Source of the DNA: a candidate division KSB1 bacterium
GTDB lineage: Bacteria; Zhuqueibacterota; Zhuqueibacteria; Zhuqueibacterales; Zhuqueibacteraceae
Direction: 5' to 3'
DNA length: 64,000 nucleotides
Assembly: GCA_034506255.1 (NCBI GenBank)
Contig: JAPDPX010000007.1
Location: forward strand, 248,001 to 312,000
The notes beneath the pieces were generated by a model. The model was not told the origin of the DNA and did not search any database. It saw only the letters and a list, made by a program, of their open reading frames with translations. This document shows, in pieces, positions 44,999 through 54,389 of this stretch. Position 1 is the stretch's first letter; every line of letters begins with the position of its first letter. Made by a program: the position numbers and the translations under genes.

Positions 44999-46870
44999 TT
45001 GAAGCGACTCGGTGAATTTCTTCTGAGCCTCCTGGCTCTTCCTTTTCTCCTGCCATGGTATCTGGCCGAAAAGCTGTTCGAATACCTGGTTCAGCCCCTG
45101 ATCTTCAAGCATTATCGCGTCGGCCTGGATGCCCGCAAGCGCAGGATCCTCCGTCTCACCATTTTGGGCGCCGGCATGCTTGCGCTGGTCTACCTCGCGT
45201 GGACCTTCCATGAAGTCCGCCGGCTCTTTCCCTCATATGCCGCCTTCTTTGCCAGGGGCCAGATTTATTTTGTGGCGATAGTCAACGATCTCATTCGCCT
45301 CGCGCAAACGCTGCTCTGGCCGCTGAATGTGACCCTGACCTTCGTGCAGGGCGGCCGTGTCGCTTTCTGGCACCTGTTGCCGGCACTCTACTTGTGCTTT
45401 CTGCCCGTGCTGTTCCTGTTCAATCTGCTCTTGCGCATGGTGACCACCACGCGCTCGCTGAGCAAAGCAGTCACGTTGCGCAACCAGGCGGTGCGCGACG
45501 TGGATATCGTGCGCTTTGCCGAAAAAGCCGGCCCCGATGAAATCTTTATTGGCCTGGACATGAATCGCAACCACGCGCCGTTCTATGTCAAACGCCAGTG
45601 GCTCAAGGGTCACGCCCAAATCATCGGCTCCGCCGGCAGCGGCAAAACCGAAAGCATCATCCAGCCCATTTGGTTTCAGGAGGTGCGGCGCAACGTCGCC
45701 ACCTTCGTCATCGACGGCAAAGGTTCGCGCCGCAATCTCGACCGCTTCTACACCATCGCCACCTCGCTGGCACAGGGGCATGAGGTGTTCTATTTCAATC
45801 CCGGCGACCCCGACCGCTCCGCGACTTACAATCCCGTACTCACCGGCAGCGCCGGCGAAATCCGCCAAAAAATCATCGCCAGCCTGAATTGGGCCGAGGC
45901 CGCCGGCGGCGCCAAGGAACGCACATCCTTTTATCTCGATTTGATCATTCGCGCCATCAAAGAAACCGGACGGTTCATCAGCCTGGAGGAAATCCACCAG
46001 TACCTCACTTCGAAGACGCATCTGCACAACCAACTGCGCAAGCTGCGCAACCGCACCGCCTACGAAGGCTTGTTCGAGGCGATGGAAAACTACTCCCGCT
46101 TTCAAAGCGATACCGAGTTTCTCGCCACCACCCTGCGTGAGGTTTGCCAGTCGGATTATGCCTGGCTGCTGGACACCGACGAGCCCGAGATCGACATCGC
46201 CGACATCTATCTCCGCCGCAAGGATTGCTACTTCACCCTGCCGATGCACAGTGGCGCGCCCGCCATGCACTTTCTCGGCCAGCTCATTTTGCAGGACATG
46301 GCCACCAGCTTCGCACGCGTGAGCTTGAATCCCATGAGTGACGCCGCCGCCGGCAACGAGGGCTTGCTGATCATCGATGAACTGGCACATTTCGTCAATC
46401 CCGGCTTCATCGAACTGCTGCGGGTGTGCCGCAATGCCCAGGTGAGCGTGTGCTATACCAACCAGTCGTTCGCGGAGCTGTCCAGTCCGGCGCTGCACTT
46501 GAGTCCTGCGTTTGTCGAGGAATTGGCGGATCACACCAACGCCACGTTTTGCTTTCACCTCGGCAGCACGGAGAGCATTCGCGCCATCCTGCAACGCATC
46601 GGCCAGGGCAGCGGCAAGAGTGAAGCCGCGCCTGCGCCGCCCCCGGCCAAAGGCATGCCCGGCGCCGGCAGCGCGCCCCCCGCCGCGAGTCCTGGCGGCA
46701 CTGCGATCAACGAAGAGCTGCTCAAACACCTCGAGGTTGGCCGCTGCCTGGCCTTCATCCGCCAGCCGCGCGTTCTGGCGATATTGAAGACGGGCTATTT
46801 CAAATTTGAAAAACCGCTGAGTTTTGAGGGGAGGAAGAGTGAGAAGCAGGTCGCAACCTCAGAAATATAG
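44999..46870 (+). CDS. virD4: Type IV coupling protein (VirD4/TraD-like ATPase)
   Basis: A 623-residue membrane ATPase that brings substrates to a type IV secretion channel. The TTG start follows GAGGA seven bases upstream. Residues 1-160 hold about four hydrophobic segments (FLLSLLALPFLLPWYLA, LGAGMLALVYLAWTF, LPALYLCFLPVLFLFNLLL). The motor domain has Walker A GSAGSGKTE (Lys216), a TraD-like ATFVIDGKGSRRNLDRF and Walker B LLIIDELAHF (Asp460-Glu461), then VSVCYTNQSFAEL near 485. The C-terminus has a Pro/Ala/Gly-rich insert (570-590). It opens the locus but is parted from the virB-like genes by 4 kb of decayed T9SS genes. Relaxase partners are not in the window, so DNA or protein as substrate is open. 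Confidence 0.88.
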   Translation: MKRLGEFLLSLLALPFLLPWYLAEKLFEYLVQPLIFKHYRVGLDARKRRILRLTILGAGMLALVYLAWTFHEVRRLFPSYAAFFARGQIYFVAIVNDLIRLAQTLLWPLNVTLTFVQGGRVAFWHLLPALYLCFLPVLFLFNLLLRMVTTTRSLSKAVTLRNQAVRDVDIVRFAEKAGPDEIFIGLDMNRNHAPFYVKRQWLKGHAQIIGSAGSGKTESIIQPIWFQEVRRNVATFVIDGKGSRRNLDRFYTIATSLAQGHEVFYFNPGDPDRSATYNPVLTGSAGEIRQKIIASLNWAEAAGGAKERTSFYLDLIIRAIKETGRFISLEEIHQYLTSKTHLHNQLRKLRNRTAYEGLFEAMENYSRFQSDTEFLATTLREVCQSDYAWLLDTDEPEIDIADIYLRRKDCYFTLPMHSGAPAMHFLGQLILQDMATSFARVSLNPMSDAAAGNEGLLIIDELAHFVNPGFIELLRVCRNAQVSVCYTNQSFAELSSPALHLSPAFVEELADHTNATFCFHLGSTESIRAILQRIGQGSGKSEAAPAPPPAKGMPGAGSAPPAASPGGTAINEELLKHLEVGRCLAFIRQPRVLAILKTGYFKFEKPLSFEGRKSEKQVATSEI

Positions 46871-46975
46871 AAGTAAGGCCTTTTTGTTTTGACTTCAGCT
46901 CAAAAACGGGTGATTTGAGAAGTCTTGCGAGCAAACATTCTAGGCCGTGGAATACTTGGCAAAAATGGAGGGATT

Positions 46976-49536
46976 ATGAAAAAGTTTTTAAGCAAACAGT
47001 CGTTCGGTTGGTCTAACCTCCTATTCCTTATCGCCATGGCTTTCGCGCAGCAACCCGTCCCGGCTCCTGAGCAATTTCAGTGGAAGAATTCCTCCATTGG
47101 CGGCGGCGGTTTTTGTATGGAGATTCGGATTGATCCGTTTGACAATTACTCTCAAAGCGGCAATCCGGTGCTCTATCTTGCCACCGACGTATCCAGCGTT
47201 TATCGTTCGTTTGACAGGGGCGTAAGCTGGGAAATGTTGTTTTACGAAGCCTCGTTGGAAAAGAACACGTTGGCACGATACACCACAAGCCTCGCTTTTC
47301 GCCCAACCGGCTCGCGCCGAATCATCGCAGGAACGGTAGAAGGCATCTATTTGTGAAGAAACAGCAACAACACGTGAAAAGGCGCCGTCATGCCGGCATC
47401 GCCCAACGGCATTGCTGATGAAGACGGCATTTATCCGTGGATTGGCGTGATTCGTGAAAACCCCTATGACACCACGGGCTTGGAGATTCTTGCCGGGATC
47501 GGTGACGTGCGAGATCGGCGTTTCGGCATGAGTGCGGTGCTGCGCTCTACCAAGACTTCTGTTGAGCCGGACAGCTTCGAGCTGGAGCCGATAGACAATG
47601 CAACTTCGAGCAAAGAGATTGTTTATGATCTCGATTTCTACGAATACAATGACACGACGTATACCTTTGTCACCACGAATCGCGGCATCTACCTCAGCAA
47701 GAACATGTTCGAGGCGGCAACTCCTGAGGGCGTAACGTTTACGAAGATCAGTGCAAGCCTGGATAGTTTACGCAGCCTGGTTCTGCTGCCTGAGACTACT
47801 GCCAGTGATTCTGTTGTGGCTTTCGTGACGCGCTATGACCCGGCCGGCAGCGGTTCTCATCCCGGCGGTCTGTATCGCAACGTCAACGTCTTGCGCAGCA
47901 CAACCTGGACGAAAACCTCTTCGGATTTGAACCGATTGGAGAATATCAACGCAAAACCCGGCAGCACCATGAATGATTACGAAATTTTCGTTTCTCGCAA
48001 AAACATGTCGTGGCTGGGGGTAAGCGTTGATGGCTCGGTGGTTCAAATTGCCGACAAAAACTCCAACGTACACAACGGCTATCGGGAGAGTGACGTTGAC
48101 CTGCGTTTCGGCAGTTTCACCGTGGCTGATAACGGCGATGTTTACGGCGCATGGGGCTACGGCCCGATCAAAGCGCCGGCGGAGAGTGAGCCGGATGATA
48201 CCCGCGAATACGCGCAGATCTTCACCAAGAGCAAGGGCCTGGACGCCGACGGCGACAGCACTTACCAAACCATCGGAATGGATGAGGTATTCAGCATTGG
48301 TTTGTTCGCTTTTGATCCGGACAACTCCAATATCGTTTTCGTGGGCACGACGGATAACGGTTTGTTGCGCAGCATGAACGGCGGCCAAACCTGGTCACAA
48401 CGGAGATTGCGCAGCCAATCTGATTGGGAAACAGACTATGGCGCAGGCAACAGCACCCAAACAGTTCATCATGTTGCGGTGCGCAAGTTCGCCGATACAT
48501 TGATGGTTCTAGCCTCCGCGGCTGTAAAGAGAAACCCGAATATAAACGAGCGCTTTGGTGAATTGTTGAAGGCGAAATGGGATGGTGGCAAAGGTGACGA
48601 AACGGATTGGGAAATCATTGGGGGTGGGCAAGTGGAAAACCTGGAAAATTTCAGAGACTTACCAAGTGGTGCAACACCCGCTTTCGTTTTCGACAAAATC
48701 GGTACAAATTCAGATTCCGAGCGGGTCTATTGTGCCGTGCGGGGCGAGGGCATCTTTTGGGGCAAGGCCACAGGAGATACAGACGACAAATTTGTAGAAT
48801 TGGATTTGAGCGATGTCATCGACGAAGAAAACATCACCAACGCCGACCGTAAAATCAGCGTGTACAATTTTTCGCGCCTGATGTTCGACCCCGGCGGCAA
48901 TGATACGCTTTATGCCGCCCGTAGTTGGCCCGCCGGCGGAGTATTCAAAATCATCCTCGACCGTATCGCTGCCGACACCGTGGCGGTGGATACCGTAATT
49001 GAAGTGATCGATTCTCGCTTCAATAAAACCGCTCAAATCAGCACGGATTACGAGAATGTAACTGCCGAGGTTCATCTCTGCTCGTCATAGAAGATTACGT
49101 CTTTGCCGGTGTCAGTATGGGATCCGATTTTTCTCTGGGTTATTACGGCGGTTTGATACGCTGGCGCAAGAGTGATCCACCCGGCGAATGGGACTGGGTG
49201 ATAGGCGGACCAACCGGCCAGGCTGATTCATTGATCAGTATTGGCGGCATTGTCGAAGACCTGGAAGATCCGGGCAATGACTTTTGGGCGGTTACTTATC
49301 GGCACGGTCTCAAAGGCATTGACAATTACAAGTTGATGGGATTGTACAAAAGCACGGATGGGGGTGCGACTTGGGCAAAGCAGGCCCAGCCACAAGAAGA
49401 CGCCAACAAGCTCAAATTCGCCAATGGCGTTTCCATGGCATTTGTGCCAGCCGGAGCAGCGACACACAACAAACTTCTTTTGATTACGACAGGCAACGGG
49501 ATTTGGATCGGTACTCGCAATTTGCCACAACAGTAG
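46976..49536 (+). pseudogene. Decayed secreted BNR/Asp-box (sortilin-like) repeat protein
   Basis: The start ATG at 46976 follows GGAGGGATT and opens a signal peptide (SNLLFLIAMAFAQQ). Translating through the breaks gives about 850 residues of beta-propeller with Asp-box units (SFDRGVSWEMLF, NGGQTWSQRR, STDGGATWAKQ), as in secreted sialidase- or VPS10-like proteins. Frame breaks: a TGA at 47354-47356, passed by reading one base later (EETATTREKAP), then a return to the first frame near 47385-47395, and another shift near 49070-49085 joining EVHL to LVIEDYVFAGVSMGSDF. No T9SS tail is visible before the stop at 49534-49536, though the downstream gene has one. GC content is lower than in the flanking genes. 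Probably a decayed insert. Confidence 0.75.
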
Positions 49537-49572
49537 CTTATTCAGGAGATTTTTCACACAGGAGGTTCAATT

Positions 49573-50850
49573 ATGAAGGCACTAACTTTTAAGGTAACAT
49601 TCTGCCTCTTGCCGACAGTACTAGTGCATGTAATCGCAGCACAACCGACAAATAGTGGTCTTTACGATGTTGCTGTACTAGATACTTCCACAGTCATCGT
49701 TGTTGGCGGTAACGGAACGTTGTTGCGCACGACAGATGGTGGAAACAACTGGGCACAACAAATAAATTCGGCAAAGACTTTTCTGAGTGTTCATTTTGTT
49801 GATGAAAAAAACGGATGGCTTGTGGGAGAAGACGGAGTCGTATTCAAAACCACCAACGGCGGTAAGAAGTGGCTCAGACAAACGCTCAATGCACCTGAGC
49901 TACATGCGGTATATTTTGTTGATTTACAAATTGGCTGGGCTGCCGGCGCAAATGGTTTTATTGCGAAAACAATAAGTGGCGGGGAGTCATGGCAGATTCA
50001 AAATTCCGGAACGGCTAATGGACTTTTAGATATTTGATTTTTCGATGCTGACACCGGCTGGGCAGTTGGCCGGTCATCCACAATTCTAAAAACCATAAAC
50101 GGAGGGAATGTATGGGAAACAAAGTTTACGGGGAATAGCAACTTATTTTCGGTTTTTTTTATCAATGCAATTACTGGATGGGCGTCACACACTTCAACCA
50201 GCCTATCCTATACAAATGATGGTGGCGAGAATTGGATTGGTCGAGCTACAACACCTGATCAAATAATCACACTGGCGGTTTTCTTTTCAAGTGAACAACA
50301 GGGCTGGTGTAGCGGGAGTGGCGGCATTATAGCGACTACTGATGGCGGTGTTACGTGGAGTCGTCAAGCCAGCATTTCAAATAGTGTTTTTTGGAGTATT
50401 GATTTCATTGACACTCACAATGGGTGGGCAGTCGGTGAGCATGGAGTAATCCTGAAAACTTCAAACGGCGGCCAAACCTGGCAGCAGGTCACGGGGCAAT
50501 TAGTCGGTGTCGAAGAACAGCAAGAGAGTTTGCCATTGGAATTCAACTTACGGCAAAATTACCCCAATCCCTTTCGAGTAGAAGAAGCCAGCGGCCAAGC
50601 AACGACATTAACCTATACATTGTCGCGCCCCGCTTACGTGAGCATGGCGGTTTATGATGTGTTGGGCCGTGCGGTAGCGGTGCTCGTTGCAGAAACGAAA
50701 TCGGCAGGTGTGTTTCAAGCAAGCTGGAACGGCCGGGATTTAAATCAACAGCCGGTCGCCGCCGGAATTTATTTCTGCCGGATGGAACTCACGCCAGTAG
50801 GTATGAGTCAACCGTTCGTGCAACAACGGAAAATATTGGTGCTCAGATAG
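49573..50850 (+). pseudogene. T9SS-secreted YCF48-like repeat protein interrupted by one in-frame TGA
   Basis: A 425-codon frame with a single stop, TGA at 50035-50037. It begins with a signal peptide (FCLLPTVLVHVIAAQ) after AGGAGGTTCAATT. Six propeller repeats of about 45 residues follow, each with VxFxDxxxGWxVG and TxDGGxxW (for example SVHFVDEKNGWLVG, SIDFIDTHNGWAVG). The stop replaces the variable residue before the conserved F in repeat 3 (GLLDI-stop-FFDADTGWAVG). A complete T9SS sorting domain ends the protein (LRQNYPNPFRVEEA to KILVLR). The frame stays open for 271 codons after the stop. GC is the lowest in the window. One base change would restore the gene. Confidence 0.85.
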
Positions 50851-50895
50851 TATCAACACTTCACAACCACCTCGGCAACTTTCAAGGAGGAACCC

Positions 50896-51138
50896 ATGCA
50901 AACCGTCATTCAAGCCCTCAATCAATTGACCAATGCGCTGCTGATCCTGGCCTCACCGGTTATGGTCATCGCGTTGATCATCGCCGGCCTCAACATGGCG
51001 AGCGCAGACGGCGGCCGGCATGAGAAAGCCAAGAAACAACTCATCGGCGTGGCGCTGGCAGCCATCGTTATTTTCGGCTCCAAAGCCATCGTCTCCGCCC
51101 TGATCTCCTTCGTTCCCGGCGCCAATGTGTCGTTTTAA
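50896..51138 (+). CDS. VirB2/TrbC-like pilin subunit
   Basis: An 80-residue protein with two hydrophobic helices (residues 14-34 ALLILASPVMVIALIIAGLN and 48-70 QLIGVALAAIVIFGSKAIVS) joined by a short polar loop (ASADGGRHEKAKK). This is the size and topology of mature VirB2/TrbC/TraA-type pilins, here without a long cleaved leader. A very good ribosome-binding site (AAGGAGG) precedes the ATG. It is the first of eight virB-like genes in Trb order, which supports the call. Family identity rests on topology and position, since these proteins vary greatly. Confidence 0.8.
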   Translation: MQTVIQALNQLTNALLILASPVMVIALIIAGLNMASADGGRHEKAKKQLIGVALAAIVIFGSKAIVSALISFVPGANVSF

Positions 51139-51164
51139 ATCAACGATCTCGACAATCTCAAGCC

Positions 51165-51338
51165 GTAGAACGCCGAAGGCGTGACATGCTTATAGATTCA
51201 GATCAATTCCCAAGCCGAAACCCCGTCAGGGGTGACATGTTGGCAGCGAACAAATTTACAACATGCCACCCCTCTGGGGTTCCGACGAAATTGGATTCCC
51301 ACATCTATAAACATGCCAGCCCTAGCGGGCTTAAAAAC
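51165..51338. repeat. Cluster of four short palindromic units between VirB2- and VirB3-like genes
   Basis: Units such as GCCGAAGGCGTGACATGCTT (51172), ACCCCGTCAGGGGTGACATG (51220), CATGCCACCCCTCTGGGGTT (51262) and CATGCCAGCCCTAGCGGGCT (51312) share a small hairpin plus GTGACATG or its complement. The first two are direct, the last two inverted. The motif recalls repeats seen in many environmental genomes. Confidence 0.7.
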
Positions 51339-51486
51339 AGTTTCACTTCATGCCGTGACGAGATCGGCTTGTCATGACACAAACCGAAACCCAAATGGTT
51401 TGAAAATCACAACGAGAAAAGCTCGACAAAAAGCATTATCCGTTGAATTTTTCACTCCGCTGGAAAAATCCTTCTCAGCTTTGCTC

Positions 51487-51801
51487 ATGACCGAGAAATG
51501 CTATCGTGAAATCCAGTCGCACAGCCAGCTCGCGGGCGTCAGTCCGCTCGAGGCCATCATCCTGCTGGCCGTGCCCATCGTGCTCGCACCGTTTTTCACG
51601 CTGCTGGAAATCAACCTGCTGTTCGCTTTCGTGATCGACATCTTCGTCTATGCCCTGCTGCGTTTCAGCAACCGGCTGTCGGGCTTCGATCACGGCCTGG
51701 TGTCTTTTCTCAGCTTTCACTTCATCTGGCCCCGGCAGCTTTCCGGCTTCCGGCTGGAAGAGCACGACTATCTGCGCAAGCAGACGGAACGGAACAACTA
51801 G
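51487..51801 (+). CDS. VirB3/TrbD-like inner-membrane protein
   Basis: A 104-residue protein with two closely spaced hydrophobic helices (SPLEAIILLAVPIVLAPFFTL and INLLFAFVIDIFVYALLRF), followed by a soluble tail (HFIWPRQLSGFRLEEHDYLR). This is the VirB3/TrbD/TraL-type architecture, and the gene lies directly before the VirB4 ATPase, its usual partner. The ATG at 51487 has no clear ribosome-binding site; the repeat cluster just upstream may have replaced the original spacer. The open frame runs farther upstream into that repeat sequence and should not be used as the start. Identity by topology and order. Confidence 0.72.
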   Translation: MTEKCYREIQSHSQLAGVSPLEAIILLAVPIVLAPFFTLLEINLLFAFVIDIFVYALLRFSNRLSGFDHGLVSFLSFHFIWPRQLSGFRLEEHDYLRKQTERNN

Positions 51802-51817
51802 AACTCATGCTCTTGTC

Positions 51818-51884
51818 CTTACTCTTACTCCTACTCTTACTCGCCTCTCAGGTTTACCAGACCGAGTAGGATTAAGAGTAAGAG
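51818..51884. repeat. Palindromic repeat between VirB3- and VirB4-like genes
   Basis: The left arm CTTACTCTTACTCCTACTCT and onward (51818-51843) is an inverted, imperfect copy of CGAGTAGGATTAAGAGTAAG (51863-51882). The right arm runs into the ribosome-binding region of the VirB4 gene. Confidence 0.65.
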
Positions 51885-51914
51885 AAGGAGATCAAAAAGG
51901 AGCAACCGAATCTT

Positions 51915-54383
51915 TTGAAGCAAAACTGCATGGCAGCCACCAAACTGACAGAGCGGCAGGCCTGGCAAAACCGGCCGGCGCTGGCGCAATATCTGCCCTA
52001 TCTCGAAATCCTGGACGACTTCATCATCAAGAAAAACGGCAATTTTGTCGCCGGTTTCGAGATTCTGGCACTCGACAACATGAGCCTGTCCGCCGACGAT
52101 TACGCCAAACTCTGCGCCAATCTCGAAAATGTGCTGAATGCCGTCGATGAGGACGTCAATCTGCAATTCCTCTCGAATTTCGACTACTTTCCCTACCGGG
52201 CAGATTTCGTCTTCACCGACGACCCCACACTCGATTTTTTCAAACGACAGCGCTACAAATACTACGGCTATTACAAGTATTTGATGTGCCACCAGCATTT
52301 GTTCATCGATTTCGATGCGGGCCGCAATTTGCGCACGCCCTACAACATCTTCGCCGCCAGCGCAAATATCAAGACGCGGCTGCGCAGCGAGCACGAACGC
52401 CTGGTGGCCGAGAAGAACAACATCCTGAAAACCTTGCAGGCCGCCTTCGAGGGCACGGGCATCCGGCTGCGGCGCCTGCACAACCCCGATCTCGCCACCG
52501 TGCTCTATCGTGCGATCAATCTCACGGCGGAGGAATTCACCGGCACGGTGCGCGGCAAAGCCACCAACAACGAATTGCTCGTCACGGATTACATGGTCGA
52601 GAAAGGACTGCTGCGCATCGGCACGCAGTACCTCGCCTGCCTGTCACTCAGCCTGCTGCCGGAGGTGACGCGCGATCACATCACATTCAACGGCATTCCC
52701 CTGCCCTATCTCTTCCCCCTGCTGCACAACCTGGCATTTCCACACCGGGTGGTGTTCTCGACGCAAAATCTCGACATGGAAAAGGAAACCGCCCGCCTGC
52801 AGCGCCGCCTGAATGTCTCGCGCTTCATTATGTCCTTTTCGCGCCAGCGCGAAGGCCGCAAAAGCGAAATCCGCTTCCGCGAGTTGAACGAGCTGATGGA
52901 TGAAATCTACACGCAACACAAACGCCTGGCCAGCATCAGCCTGAACGTGCTGATCCCCGACGACGATCTCGAGCGGCTGAAGCAGAAAATCAATCAAACC
53001 CAGCTCGCCTTTGCGGCGATGGACAAGGCGCAGGCCGTGCTCGAAACCATCGACGTCCTGCCCATCTTCATCGGCACGCTGCCGGGCAACAGCGCGGAGA
53101 ATTATCACCGGCTGGTGGTGAAAACCTCGAACGCGGCGCAGTTCATCAACCTCACCAATTTCAACCGCGGCTATCATCGCGGCATTTTGCTGAAGAACCG
53201 CAACGACGAGCCGATATTGTTCGACTATTTCGACCCGAACTTGAACTCGTGGAACAGCATCATTGTCGGCCCCACCGGCACCGGCAAGAGTTACTTGATG
53301 CAGTCCATTCTGCTGCAGCTTCTGGAGCAGGGCGTGAAGGTTTTCGGACTGGATGTCGGCGGCGTGGGCGACATGGGCGGCAGTTACAAAAAGATGATCA
53401 AGCTGCTCAACGGCCGCTATGTCGAACTGAACATCGATCATCCCATTCCGCTGAATCCGTTTGCGCTGGTGAAATCCGAGGGCGTGGTTGACACCAAGAA
53501 GCAATTGTTCCTGCGCGCGTTCATCGAGAAATTGATTTTGGAACGCGAGCAAACCTCGATCTCGAAAGTCGAACAGGCCTTCATCAGCAAGGCGATTGAA
53601 AAGTATCTGACGGAGTACAGCGGCCCCCGCAATCTCGAGACCTTCGTCGATTTCTTCAGCACGCAGACCGATCCCGACGGCTATGTCGATGTCAAGCTGC
53701 TCAGCCGCAAGATGTACATTTACACCCACGGCGAGTACAGCCGGTTCCTCTGCGCCGCTGACATGATCGACATCCGCGAAGATCTGGTCTGCTTCGATTT
53801 GAAGGGCCTCGAAACTCATCCGGATTTGCAGGGCATCATTGCGATCATCATCACCGGTTTGTTGTGGGATTTGATGGAACGCAATCTCAGCCACAATAAA
53901 GTCATCTTCGCGGACGAGTTGTGGAAAGTGCTGGATGACAATTCGACCATCGGCCATCTGGTGGTGGAATTGTTCCGCACCGCGCGCAAAATGGGCGCGG
54001 GGATTTTCGCGATTTCGCAGTCGATCGAAGATATTGATTCCGTGAGTTTTTCCGCGCCGATCAAGGACAATGCACTGAATCACTTTATTCTGGCGCATAA
54101 ACCGAAACAACTGGAAACGCTGTCGCGCGCGTTCGGCTACGGCGAACGCGAGCTGGCGTTGATCTCCAGCCTGCAACGCGGCGAGTTTCTGCTGGATCGC
54201 GACGGCCGCATCACGGTGCTGCGCGCGGACATGAGTACGTATGATCATTATCTCTTCACGACTGACCGGCAAGAGAAAAATTTGTTGGAAGGCAAGTTGA
54301 AGAAGCACCAGGGCAACTTGATCAAGGCGATCAAGGAAATTGCGTACGAGAAGGACGCTGAGCTGTCACCGTATTTATTGTGA
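51915..54383 (+). CDS. virB4: VirB4/TrbE-type conjugation ATPase
   Basis: An 822-residue cytoplasmic ATPase powering pilus assembly and transport. The N-terminal CagE/TrbE/VirB-like region (residues 1-400) includes YLPYLEILDDFIIKKNGNFV and FPHRVVFSTQNLDMEKE. The C-terminal motor domain has Walker A VGPTGTGKSY (Lys458), Walker B VIFADELWKVL (Asp667-Glu668), and the following ELFRTARKMGAGIFAISQS and NALNHFILAHKPK motifs. The TTG start at 51915 follows AAGGAG by about 12 bases; an ATG at 51930 gives a five-residue shorter protein without its own site. The length is usual for VirB4. It is the strongest marker for a genuine type IV system here. Confidence 0.93.
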   Translation: MKQNCMAATKLTERQAWQNRPALAQYLPYLEILDDFIIKKNGNFVAGFEILALDNMSLSADDYAKLCANLENVLNAVDEDVNLQFLSNFDYFPYRADFVFTDDPTLDFFKRQRYKYYGYYKYLMCHQHLFIDFDAGRNLRTPYNIFAASANIKTRLRSEHERLVAEKNNILKTLQAAFEGTGIRLRRLHNPDLATVLYRAINLTAEEFTGTVRGKATNNELLVTDYMVEKGLLRIGTQYLACLSLSLLPEVTRDHITFNGIPLPYLFPLLHNLAFPHRVVFSTQNLDMEKETARLQRRLNVSRFIMSFSRQREGRKSEIRFRELNELMDEIYTQHKRLASISLNVLIPDDDLERLKQKINQTQLAFAAMDKAQAVLETIDVLPIFIGTLPGNSAENYHRLVVKTSNAAQFINLTNFNRGYHRGILLKNRNDEPILFDYFDPNLNSWNSIIVGPTGTGKSYLMQSILLQLLEQGVKVFGLDVGGVGDMGGSYKKMIKLLNGRYVELNIDHPIPLNPFALVKSEGVVDTKKQLFLRAFIEKLILEREQTSISKVEQAFISKAIEKYLTEYSGPRNLETFVDFFSTQTDPDGYVDVKLLSRKMYIYTHGEYSRFLCAADMIDIREDLVCFDLKGLETHPDLQGIIAIIITGLLWDLMERNLSHNKVIFADELWKVLDDNSTIGHLVVELFRTARKMGAGIFAISQSIEDIDSVSFSAPIKDNALNHFILAHKPKQLETLSRAFGYGERELALISSLQRGEFLLDRDGRITVLRADMSTYDHYLFTTDRQEKNLLEGKLKKHQGNLIKAIKEIAYEKDAELSPYLL

Positions 54384-54389
54384 TTGCAT

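Noticed and set aside
49117..49536. Separate 139-residue gene downstream of the BNR gene
   Set aside because: Its sequence continues the BNR propeller in another frame (LVIEDYVFAGVS just upstream joins the earlier part), it has no ribosome-binding site and no signal peptide.
50530..50850. Separate 106-residue T9SS-tail gene
   Set aside because: The same frame is open upstream to the TGA at 50035, with further repeats; this is the C-terminus of the gene starting at 49573.
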